From Betaproteobacteria bacterium (GTDB taxonomy: Bacteria; Pseudomonadota; Gammaproteobacteria; Burkholderiales; Burkholderiaceae_C): DNA of 26,698 nt. Positions within the stretch are counted from its first letter, which is position 1, and each line of letters starts with the position of its first letter. A model generated the notes under the pieces. That model was not told the DNA's origin. It was given only the letters and a program-made list of their open reading frames with translations, and did not search any database. Of this stretch, positions 15,690 through 22,854 are shown in pieces. The stretch lies in NCBI GenBank assembly GCA_947448675.1, contig CANFOR010000009.1, positions 1 to 26,698 on the forward strand, written 5' to 3'. The position numbers and the translations under genes are program-made.

Positions 15690-16136
15690 TTAACGGACGA
15701 GTTGCGTTTGCTCGGCAGCGGGGTAATTGAGTTCTACCACCACGCCATTGGGGTCGTCTAAAAACAGTTGGTGCAAACCAATCGAAGGCACGGTACGTTC
15801 ACGCGCCGCAACGCCCAGGGTTTTGAGGTGGGCCAGCATGCCAGCCAAGCCGTCGGCGAAGAAGGCTACGTGGTCGAGCGCGCCGCTGCCTTTAAGGGTG
15901 CTGGCATCGCGGTCACCCAAATATTTTTTCAAACCCTCGGGGTCATTGGCATCGATGCCAATGATGTGCACCACCGCATTGGCCACGTCGGTATGGTCAC
16001 CACGATACATCCACAGCCCAGGGAAGGGGAAGTCAGGGCGTGGCCCTACCGTGAGGCCCAAAACGCCCTCGTAAAACGCGCGCGTAGCCACCATGTCAGT
16101 GGTGCGAATGGAATAGTGGTTCAGGGTGAGTGCCAT
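15690..16136 (-). CDS. VOC-superfamily metalloprotein (glyoxalase/extradiol-dioxygenase fold)
   Basis: This 148-residue protein has two beta-alpha-beta-beta-beta modules. Candidate metal ligands are His7 (LNHYSI), His57 (VVHIIG), His89 (LDHVAFF) and Glu135 (VVVELNYP), an arrangement of three His and one Glu suited to a divalent metal. The fold hosts glyoxalase I, fosfomycin-resistance proteins and extradiol dioxygenases, so the reaction is open. Beside an aromatic hydroxylase and a molybdenum hydroxylase, ring opening or isomerisation of a pathway product is the best guess. A strong AAGAAGGA ribosome-binding site precedes the ATG; the gene follows tetR by 15 bases. Confidence 0.85.
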   Translation of the reverse strand: MALTLNHYSIRTTDMVATRAFYEGVLGLTVGPRPDFPFPGLWMYRGDHTDVANAVVHIIGIDANDPEGLKKYLGDRDASTLKGSGALDHVAFFADGLAGMLAHLKTLGVAARERTVPSIGLHQLFLDDPNGVVVELNYPAAEQTQLVR

Positions 16137-16151
16137 GACGGTCCTTCTTCT

Positions 16152-16868
16152 TTAAATTGTTGCGCCGGGCTCTAGCGCAAGGCTGGCGGCCAGGTAGCCG
16201 CGCACACGGTCTGTGATGCTGTTGGTGTCGTCCAGCGCGGGTTGCGCACCGTGCATCGCCTGGCCGTAGACGAAACAGCGCATGCCGCCATAAAACACGC
16301 CGCCGTGCAGGCCCATCAGCAGCTCGTGTTCGCGTGCGGTGGGTTTGGCGCGGCTGTTGCACTGGCGGTAGCGGCGCGTCTCGCGTACCAAGCGCGGGAA
16401 CAAGCGCTTGGCCAAGAGTTCAAAAAAGCGGTCGGTGATGCTGTGGTCGCTCAGGCCTGAAAAAACAATGATGCGCACAAACTCGCGGGTCAGCACGGTG
16501 CGGGCATAGTCCACGTAAAACTGCACCAGCTTGTCTTCAACGTCCAGCTTGCGCTGGTCGAGCAGAGTTTCCCACTCGCGCTTCCAGCGGCCCTCGAACA
16601 CTTCGAGGTAGACCCGGTCTACCAGGGCCTGCTTGGTCGGAAAGTAGTGGTAGACCAGGGTGTGGGTGACGCCTATGGCCTTGGCCAAATCGCGCAATTG
16701 GGCGTCAAAACCGTGCTCGGCAAAAAAGCGAATTGCACCGTCGACTATGTGGCGCTCGCGCTCGGCTACGCTCATGCGGCGCCGGCCCACAACGGGCGCA
16801 ACAGTGCCCAAACCATACCACTCAGGGTTTGTCTGGGGGGGTGCGCTATTTACCAAGTCGTCAACCAT
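16152..16868 (-). CDS. TetR-family transcriptional regulator
   Basis: This 238-residue regulator probably represses both divergent operons until a pathway compound binds. The N-terminal helix-turn-helix is clear: RERHIVDGAIRFFAEHGFD, then LRDLAKAIGVTHTLVYHYFPTKQALVDRV (about 58-86). The C-terminal ligand domain is poorly conserved, as usual. A 30-residue unstructured leader precedes the helix-turn-helix. I start at the ATG at 16868 (MVDDLVNS); an ATG at 16928 would add 20 residues running into the shared promoter region and is less likely. It is first in the leftward operon and faces the coxG-like gene across a 78-base intergenic region. Confidence 0.9.
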   Translation of the reverse strand: MVDDLVNSAPPQTNPEWYGLGTVAPVVGRRRMSVAERERHIVDGAIRFFAEHGFDAQLRDLAKAIGVTHTLVYHYFPTKQALVDRVYLEVFEGRWKREWETLLDQRKLDVEDKLVQFYVDYARTVLTREFVRIIVFSGLSDHSITDRFFELLAKRLFPRLVRETRRYRQCNSRAKPTAREHELLMGLHGGVFYGGMRCFVYGQAMHGAQPALDDTNSITDRVRGYLAASLALEPGATI

Positions 16869-16878
16869 GGATATGATT

Positions 16879-16915
16879 ATTGAACATTTGGTTAATAGCG
16901 GCATAAGGACTAACC
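16879..16915. promoter_or_regulatory. Divergent promoter region with possible TetR operator
   Basis: An imperfect 18-base palindrome, ATTGAACATTTGGTTAAT (16879-16896, 6 of 9 pairs), and a separate GGTTAAT/ACTAACC pair (16890-16896 and 16909-16915) sit between tetR and the coxG-like gene. For the rightward operon, TTGAAC (16880-16885) and CATAAG (16902-16907), 16 bases apart, are a plausible -35/-10. An operator here would control both directions. This is inferred from position and symmetry only. Confidence 0.4.
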
Positions 16916-16946
16916 CTTTGCTGCGCAACTTTTACTCAGGCACCGC

Positions 16947-17642
16947 ATGGAATTGCTCGGCGAAGTCAGCATAAAGGCCCCGCGCGAACGGGTGTGGACG
17001 GCGTTGAACGACGCGCAGGTGCTCAAGGTCTGCATACCCGGTTGCGAGTCGGTGATCGATGAGTCGCCCGATACGCGGCGCGCCACGGTGATGGTCAAAA
17101 TCGGCCCCGTGCGTGCGCGCTTTTCGGGCAAGGTGGCGATGTCAGAGATGCTGGCGCCTGAGCGCTGTGTGATGCGCTTTGAAGGCTCTGGCGGCGCGGC
17201 GGGCATGGCTTCGGGTAGCGCCCAGGTACAGCTTAGCAGCGAAGGCGCGCAAGACGCAGGCACCAAGCTCAGCTACAGCGTGAATGCCTCGGTAGGCGGC
17301 AAACTCGGGCAAATTGGCGGGCGCATGATTGACGCGTCGGCCAAACAGTTGTCGGATCAATTTTTTGTGGCGCTGCGCAATCACCTAGAGCCAGCGCCTG
17401 CAGCTGGCGCAGTGGCCGATGCGCCAGTTGGTACCGTTGCGCCTCTGCCTTCAAGTGCCTGCCCAAGCACTGTGGCTGAAGGGTTCGCCAGCGTTCAAAG
17501 CACCGACCAAGCCCAACCCAGGGCCGCGAACCTGATGAGCAAGGGCGAAGCCTCGCGCATTGCCTGGTTTGCCATGGGCGTGTTGATGGGTGCAGCTACC
17601 ACCGGCTTGGGCGTGTGGCTGGGCGCGCGGTTTTTTCACTGA
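16947..17642 (+). CDS. CoxG-like SRPBCC protein with C-terminal membrane anchor
   Basis: This 231-residue member of the CO dehydrogenase subunit G family (START/SRPBCC hydrophobic-cavity fold) is found with molybdenum hydroxylases, where CoxG-type proteins tether or help deliver the enzyme at the membrane. Residues 1-150 form the cavity domain (MELLGEVSIKAPRERVWTAL, PGCESV, KIGPVRARFSGKV, SVGGKLGQIGGRMID). A Pro/Ala/Ser-rich linker follows (150-205), then one transmembrane helix at about 206-228 (WFAMGVLMGAATTGLGVWLG). It starts the rightward operon, 12 bases before the FAD subunit. The name does not imply CO oxidation. Confidence 0.88.
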   Translation: MELLGEVSIKAPRERVWTALNDAQVLKVCIPGCESVIDESPDTRRATVMVKIGPVRARFSGKVAMSEMLAPERCVMRFEGSGGAAGMASGSAQVQLSSEGAQDAGTKLSYSVNASVGGKLGQIGGRMIDASAKQLSDQFFVALRNHLEPAPAAGAVADAPVGTVAPLPSSACPSTVAEGFASVQSTDQAQPRAANLMSKGEASRIAWFAMGVLMGAATTGLGVWLGARFFH

Positions 17643-17654
17643 GCAAGCGGGCCT

Positions 17655-18530
17655 ATGAAATCTCCTCACTTCGATTACGTCAAAGTCACCAGTCTGCAGC
17701 AAGCGCTGACATTGCTGGGTGAGCACGGCGACGACGCGCGCATATTGGCAGGTGGGCAAACCCTGCTGGCCACCCTGAACATGCGCCTGTCAGAACCCGC
17801 GCTGCTGATTGACATAACCGGCTTGCAAGAGCTGCGTGGTATCGCGTTACGTGGCGGCGTGCTGCACATTGGCGCGCTGGTCACGCATGCGCAGATTGAG
17901 CACTCGGCGCTGGTTGCCGAGCACGCGCCCTTGCTCGCTGCAGCTGCGCCCCACATTGCCCACCGCGCGATTCGCAATGCGGGCACTTGGGGCGGTTCTA
18001 TCGCTTTCGCCGACCCTGCTGCCGAGTGGCCGTGTTGCTTGCTCGCTTTGGATGGTGTGGTCTTGGTGCAAGGCCCGCAAGGCCAGCGGCGCATAGCGGC
18101 CCTTGACTTTTTCCAAGACCTGTACACCACAGCCCTGTTGCCAAACGAAGTGGTGGTGGGCGCTGAAGTGCCCGTTGCCACGGCCAACGATGGCTATGCT
18201 TTTGACGAACTGGCGCGCCGCCACGGCGACTATGCGGTAGCCGGTTTGGCACTGAGCGTGCGCTGGAATTCGGTTGTCGCCAGCGATGTTCGCATCGCGT
18301 TTTTGGGTGTAGGCAACACGCCCGTGCGGGCCCGCGCAGCAGAATCGGCGCTGCGTGGCAATGCGTTCAGTGCGGCAGTTGTTGACGTTGCTGTGCACGC
18401 ACTGCAAGCTGACCTCGACCCGCTACCCGACCTCACCAGCAACAGCGCAACCAAGCGCCATTTGGCGGGCGTGCTTTTGCGCCGCCTGCTGGCCGCCACG
18501 CAGGTTACCCGCAGCGCCATCCAGGCCTGA
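17655..18530 (+). CDS. Molybdenum hydroxylase FAD-binding subunit (CoxM/XdhB type)
   Basis: This 291-residue medium subunit passes electrons from the 2Fe-2S centres to its FAD. Flavin-binding motifs are AGGQT (32-36, in ILAGGQTLLATLNMRL) and TWGGS (111-115, in IRNAGTWGGSIAFADPAAEWP). The C-terminal CO_deh_flav_C region (about 180-285) includes ELARRHGDYAVAGLALSV. The usual TIGG motif appears as TWGG, a conservative change. The TGA stop shares its A with a possible ATG of the next gene. It forms the L-M-S heterotrimer with the following two genes. Confidence 0.93.
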   Translation: MKSPHFDYVKVTSLQQALTLLGEHGDDARILAGGQTLLATLNMRLSEPALLIDITGLQELRGIALRGGVLHIGALVTHAQIEHSALVAEHAPLLAAAAPHIAHRAIRNAGTWGGSIAFADPAAEWPCCLLALDGVVLVQGPQGQRRIAALDFFQDLYTTALLPNEVVVGAEVPVATANDGYAFDELARRHGDYAVAGLALSVRWNSVVASDVRIAFLGVGNTPVRARAAESALRGNAFSAAVVDVAVHALQADLDPLPDLTSNSATKRHLAGVLLRRLLAATQVTRSAIQA

Positions 18531-18556
18531 TGGCTTCGCTACCCAAGGACAACACC

Positions 18557-19063
18557 ATGGCCGAACCCCACCGCATCCAGCTCCATGTGAATGGCCAAGC
18601 GCAAGAGCGCAGCGTCATGCCGCGCCAGCATTTAGTCGATTTTTTGCGCGAAGATTTAGGGCTCAAGGGCTCGCACCTGGGCTGCGAACATGGCGTCTGT
18701 GGCGCGTGCACCGTAGAACTAGACGGTCGCATTGTGCGCGGCTGTTTAACCCTGGCGGTGCAGGCCGACGGCTGCCATGTGCGCAGCATCGAAGGCCTGA
18801 GCCAAGACGGCGATGTACGCGATTTACAAGACGCCTTTGTGCGCCATAACGCCCTGCAGTGCGGCTTTTGCACGCCCGGCATGGTGATGGCGGCCAAAGA
18901 ACTGCTCGAACACAAGCCCGACGCCAGCCGCAGCGAAGTGCGCGAATGGATGAGTGGTAACTATTGCCGCTGTACCGGCTACCACGCGATTGTGGACGCC
19001 GTGTGCGAAACCCTCGCCGCGCGCCGAATGGCCCCTGCTGCACAGATGGGAGCCAAGCCATGA
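18557..19063 (+). CDS. Molybdenum hydroxylase [2Fe-2S] subunit (CoxS/XdhC-like small subunit)
   Basis: This 168-residue small subunit carries two iron-sulphur clusters. The plant-ferredoxin-type cluster uses Cys43, Cys48, Cys51 and Cys63 (GCEHGVCGACTVEL and RGCL). The second, helical-domain cluster uses Cys102, Cys105, Cys137 and Cys139 (QCGFCTPGM and NYCRCTGY), with Gln101 facing the molybdopterin. All eight ligands are present. I start at the ATG at 18557 because AAGGAC lies six bases upstream and the protein then begins as the family does; an ATG at 18530 overlapping the previous stop would add nine residues. Its stop overlaps the large-subunit start as ATGA. Confidence 0.95.
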   Translation: MAEPHRIQLHVNGQAQERSVMPRQHLVDFLREDLGLKGSHLGCEHGVCGACTVELDGRIVRGCLTLAVQADGCHVRSIEGLSQDGDVRDLQDAFVRHNALQCGFCTPGMVMAAKELLEHKPDASRSEVREWMSGNYCRCTGYHAIVDAVCETLAARRMAPAAQMGAKP

Positions 19064-21531
19064 ATGCACGTGTCAACCTAGAGCCTGCGCCAAGTTTGCA
19101 GGCGCCCGTCGCAGAAAAGCCCGCGCCCAGCGCAGTGCCCGCAGCAGTACCCACGCAAGTGCCATTGCACGCCCTGACTGAAGACCCGCGCTACATCGGT
19201 GCCAGCAGCGAGCGCCCTAGCGCCCGCAAACTGGTGCAAGGCCAGGGCTGCTATGTAGACGACATCGAGCTGCCGCGCATGGCCCATGTGGTGTACTGGC
19301 GCAGCCCGGTGGCGCATTGCCGCATTACGCAAATTGACGCTGCCCATGCGCGCGCCATGCCCGGTGTCGTCATGGTTGCCGACGGCCACGATCTTGCCAA
19401 AATCTGCAAGCCCTGGGTCGCCACGCTCGGCCATTTAGCGGGCATGAAGTCGGCCCCGCAATACCCGCTGGCTTTGGAGCGCGCTTGCTGGCAAGGCGAG
19501 GCCGTAGTGGCCATCGTGGCCGAAACGCGGGCCCAGGCTGAAGACGCGCTACAAGTGCTGCAGGTCGAGTTTGAGCGCCTGCCTACCGTAGTCGATATAG
19601 AAACCGCGCTCGACGCCAACACGCCCTTGATTCACCCTGAGCTGGGCGACAACCTGTGCTTTACCCGCAACCTGAATGTGGGCGACGTAGACGCCGCCTT
19701 TGCCCGCGCTGATGCGGTGTGCGAGACCACCTTCCACTTTGGCCGCCACACCGGCGTCACGCTAGAACCGCGCTGCCAGATTGCCGACTGGAACAGCGGC
19801 GACCAGCGCCTCACGGTGTACCACTCGTTCCAGGCGCCGCACATGATGCAAGACCTGTACGCGCGCCAGTTTGATCTGCCCGAGAGCAGTATCCGCGTGG
19901 TCTGTAAAGAGGTGGGCGGCTCGTTCGGCATCAAGGTACACGCCTACCCCGACGACTTTGCCACCGTGGCCTTGGCCATTTTGTGCCGCCGCCCGGTCAA
20001 GTTTGTGGCCGACAGGTTGGAGTCTTTCACCAGCGACATCCATGCCCGGCACCACCGCGTCAATGCACGCATTGCGGTGCAAAAGAGCGGCGAGATTGTG
20101 GCCTTCGAGATGGACGATCTCACCGGCATTGGCCCCTACTCGATGTTCCCGCGCACCAGCGCGATCGAGGGCAACCAGGTCGTCAACTTGGTCGGAGGAC
20201 CCTACAAGCACCAGCACTACCGCGCCAAGCTCAATGTGGTGTTTCAAAACAAAACCCCGACCTGCCAGTACCGCGGCGTGGGCCACCCGATTGCTTGCGC
20301 AGTGACCGAAGGCTTGGTCGATTTGGCGGCGCGCGCCATCGGCATGGACGCGCTAGAAATCCGCAAACGCAATGTGATCCCCGACAACGCTTACCCCGCC
20401 ACCGGGGCCAGTGGCATCAAGCTCGAAGTGCTCTCGCACGAAGCTTGCCTTGCCAAAATGGAAGCGCTGATGGATTACCCCGCGCTATTGGCAGAGCAGG
20501 CGGCTTTGCGCCAGCAGGGCATTTACCGTGGCATTGGCTTTGCCACCTTGATTGAGCTCACCAACCCCAGCGCCGCGTTTTATGGCGTGGGAGGCGCGCG
20601 TATTGCCTCGCAAGACGGCGCCACCATGCGGCTCGACCCGTCGGGTGCGGTGGTGGTGTTGTGCGGCGTGGGCGAACAGGGCCAAGGCACCGACGGCATC
20701 TACCGCCAGATTGCCGCTGACGCGGTGGGCGTCGATTTAGAGCGTGTGCGCGTCGTCACCGGTGACACCGAAGTCACGCCCTACGGCGGCGGCACCTGGG
20801 CCTCGCGTGGCGCAGGAATAGGCGGCGAGGCCGTGCTGCTGGCAGGGCAAGCCCTGCGCACCAACATCGTCAAACTGGCGGCAGTCATCTTGCAACGCGA
20901 CGCTGCCACGTTGGCGGTGCGGCGCGGCCACGTGGTCGATGCGCAAAGCTTTGCGCCGCTGTTGCCCTTTGCCGAGCTGGGTCGCATTGCCTACTTTCGC
21001 TCCGACACTTTGCCTGCGGACTTCACGCCCGAGCTGATGGTGACGCGCCACTATGCCCAGCGCGACTACCCCTTCATCTTCACCAATGGCGTGCAGGCTT
21101 CGTATGTGGAGGTGGACACCGATACCGGCTTTGTCAAACTGCTCAAGCATTGGGCGGTGGAAGACTGCGGCCGCGTCATCAACCCGCAATTGGTAGACGA
21201 GCAAATTCGCGGCGCCATCGTTCAAGGCATTGGCGGTGCGCTGCTGGAGGAATGCCTATACGACGACGAAGGCCTGATGCGCAACGCCAGCATGGCCGAC
21301 TACCTGGTGCCCATGAGCGCCGAGATGCCCGACATTGAGGTCGCCCATGTGCAAACGCCCACCAAAAGCAGCCAGCTCGGCGCCAAGGGCGCAGGAGAGG
21401 CCGGTACAGCGGGCGCGCCAGCGGCGGTGGTCAACGCCATCAACAACGCTTTGGCACCACTGCATGCACAGCTGTGGTCGCAGCCGGTAACGCCAGAAAA
21501 AATCTTACGTGCCTTGGGAAAAATAGGCTAA
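19060..21531 (+). CDS. Molybdenum hydroxylase large (molybdopterin) subunit, not form-I CO dehydrogenase
   Basis: This 823-residue catalytic subunit of the xanthine-dehydrogenase/CoxL family hydroxylates its substrate with water-derived oxygen at a Mo centre bearing molybdopterin. Residues 1-35 are an Ala/Pro-rich extension. The a/b-hammerhead domain follows (SARKLVQGQGCYVDDIELPRM), then the two Mo-binding domains with VCKEVGGSFGIKVHAY, GVGEQGQG and GGTWASRGAG. The catalytic glutamate is Glu780 in KGAGEAGT. The loop that reads AYxCSFR in true CO dehydrogenase is QYRGVGH (403-409), so there is no Cys for the Cu-S-Mo centre and CO is not the expected substrate. It overlaps the Fe-S gene (ATGA). 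Heteroaromatic ring hydroxylation is the likely role; the substrate is not known. Confidence 0.93.
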   Translation: MNARVNLEPAPSLQAPVAEKPAPSAVPAAVPTQVPLHALTEDPRYIGASSERPSARKLVQGQGCYVDDIELPRMAHVVYWRSPVAHCRITQIDAAHARAMPGVVMVADGHDLAKICKPWVATLGHLAGMKSAPQYPLALERACWQGEAVVAIVAETRAQAEDALQVLQVEFERLPTVVDIETALDANTPLIHPELGDNLCFTRNLNVGDVDAAFARADAVCETTFHFGRHTGVTLEPRCQIADWNSGDQRLTVYHSFQAPHMMQDLYARQFDLPESSIRVVCKEVGGSFGIKVHAYPDDFATVALAILCRRPVKFVADRLESFTSDIHARHHRVNARIAVQKSGEIVAFEMDDLTGIGPYSMFPRTSAIEGNQVVNLVGGPYKHQHYRAKLNVVFQNKTPTCQYRGVGHPIACAVTEGLVDLAARAIGMDALEIRKRNVIPDNAYPATGASGIKLEVLSHEACLAKMEALMDYPALLAEQAALRQQGIYRGIGFATLIELTNPSAAFYGVGGARIASQDGATMRLDPSGAVVVLCGVGEQGQGTDGIYRQIAADAVGVDLERVRVVTGDTEVTPYGGGTWASRGAGIGGEAVLLAGQALRTNIVKLAAVILQRDAATLAVRRGHVVDAQSFAPLLPFAELGRIAYFRSDTLPADFTPELMVTRHYAQRDYPFIFTNGVQASYVEVDTDTGFVKLLKHWAVEDCGRVINPQLVDEQIRGAIVQGIGGALLEECLYDDEGLMRNASMADYLVPMSAEMPDIEVAHVQTPTKSSQLGAKGAGEAGTAGAPAAVVNAINNALAPLHAQLWSQPVTPEKILRALGKIG

Positions 21532-21564
21532 TTCGCTGTGAAAATGGCTGCAAGGCTCATGCAA

Positions 21565-21640
21565 TATGCGTACGCAGCTATTAATCTTATAGCTACGTGA
21601 CAGCGGATTGTTGGCGTTGCGTGTAAAAAAATACGCACTT
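21565..21640. promoter_or_regulatory. Palindrome-rich gap before the second binding-protein gene
   Basis: The 181-base gap contains a perfect TGCGTACGCA (21567-21576), the repeat copy next to it, and TGCGT/ACGCA (21618-21622 and 21633-21637) around an A-rich 10-base loop. These may terminate the oxidase transcript or regulate the downstream pair. I could not find a convincing -35/-10. Confidence 0.3.
21576..21594. repeat. Dispersed small palindrome, intergenic copy
   Basis: AGCTAT, seven bases (TAATCTT), then ATAGCT: a perfect 6-bp inverted repeat with the same 7-base spacing as the copies at 2938, 8842, 9581 and 12153. It lies between the large subunit and the second binding protein. Confidence 0.7.
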
Positions 21641-21712
21641 GTATTGTTGTGAATGGCCTAAAAGTGAGGCTTTGGTTGCACAATCGCAGCAGTCCATTAC
21701 CAGCCATTGACT

Positions 21713-22840
21713 ATGCAAACCTCTTCTTTCTTGGCACGCATTGCTGTGCTCGTCAGTGCGCTGTGCGTAGCAGCCACTAGTTTTGCAGACGAGGGCATTG
21801 CCGTTGGCCGCAGCCTCGCGCTCACGGGTGCGCTCAAAGCCTATGGCGAGGCAAAGCGCGATGGCGGCGACGCCTATATTGAAAAGATCAACAAAGCGGG
21901 TGGTGTTGCTGGGCGGCGCATCAACTTGGTCACACTGGACGACGCATACCAGCCCGCCAAGACCGTAGAAAATCTGCGCCAATTGACCGACAAAAATGCG
22001 CCCAGCGCCTTCTTGGGCTTGTTTGGTGTGCCTACCGTGGCGGCGGCCTTGCCCGAATTGCTCAAGCTCAAAATTCCTGCAGTGGGGCTCACTTCGGGCA
22101 TGGCCCAGGTGCGCACGCCGCACAACCCCTATGCCTTTCCAGTGCGCGCCAGTTATGCCGATGAGGCGCATAAATTGGTCGCGCAAATCAAAACCATTGG
22201 GGTCAGCAAAATCAGCGTGATTTACACCGACAACCCTTTCGGCGAAGGCGTAAAAGACAGCTTGCTAGAAGCTTTGCGCAAAGAAGGTTTGACGGCACTC
22301 GCAGTGAAGGTGAACGCCAGTGGTACTTTGGCCGCCAAAGCGATTGCGCAAGCTGTGGCTACGGAGCCGCAAGCGGTGTTCTTGGCCATGCTCTCGCAGG
22401 CGGCTGTGCCGGTGTTGGTGGAGTTAAAAAAGAACAATTTCCACGCCCAGCTGTATACGTTTTCGCCGGTTGATACCACGGTGATTTTGCAAGCATTGGG
22501 CAAAGATGCATCGGGTTTGGGTATTTCTCAGGTGGTGCCCATTCCCCAGGGCAGCCGCTTGCCCATCGTGGTCGAATACACCGAGGCGCTCAAGGTGTTG
22601 GGGCGTGGCACACCGAGCTTTTACGGCTTAGAGGCGTTCATCGAAGCCAAGATTTTGATAGAAGCCCTGCGCCGTGCGGGCAGTGCGGCTGCCAATCCCG
22701 CGGCTGTGCTGAAAGCCTTGGAGACCTTGCGAACCTACGATGTGGGTGGCTATGTGGTCAGTTACGGGCCGGGTGTGCGCACTGGCAGTAGTTTTGTCGA
22801 GGTAGACATCATCGACTCGCAGGGTGTGCTGCGGCGCTAG
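21713..22840 (+). CDS. Second ABC-type substrate-binding protein, Sec signal
   Basis: This 375-residue periplasmic binding protein of the branched-chain-amino-acid type has an N-terminal Sec signal peptide (hydrophobic stretch about 7-22, probable cleavage after SFA at about 25). The mature part reads GIAVGRSLALTGALKAYGEAKRDGG and KINKAGGVAGRRINLVTLDDAYQP, typical of the type-I fold. No permease or ATPase gene accompanies it, so it may dock on the LivHMGF importer encoded leftward or act as a sensor. I chose the ATG at 21713; a TTG two codons upstream is in frame. It is unlike the Tat-type binding protein at 13099 in signal and sequence, so it is not a recent duplicate. Confidence 0.87.
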   Translation: MQTSSFLARIAVLVSALCVAATSFADEGIAVGRSLALTGALKAYGEAKRDGGDAYIEKINKAGGVAGRRINLVTLDDAYQPAKTVENLRQLTDKNAPSAFLGLFGVPTVAAALPELLKLKIPAVGLTSGMAQVRTPHNPYAFPVRASYADEAHKLVAQIKTIGVSKISVIYTDNPFGEGVKDSLLEALRKEGLTALAVKVNASGTLAAKAIAQAVATEPQAVFLAMLSQAAVPVLVELKKNNFHAQLYTFSPVDTTVILQALGKDASGLGISQVVPIPQGSRLPIVVEYTEALKVLGRGTPSFYGLEAFIEAKILIEALRRAGSAAANPAAVLKALETLRTYDVGGYVVSYGPGVRTGSSFVEVDIIDSQGVLRR

Positions 22841-22854
22841 CACATTGCTGTCAG

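Noticed and set aside
18964..19059. Longer start for the large subunit inside the Fe-S gene
   Set aside because: The added residues are an out-of-frame reading of the Fe-S subunit; the ATG at 19060 overlaps that gene's stop in the usual way.
18530..21531. Aerobic CO dehydrogenase (coxSL)
   Set aside because: The L/M/S plus CoxG set suggests it, but the active-site loop is QYRGVGH and lacks the Cys of AYxCSFR needed for the Cu-S-Mo centre.
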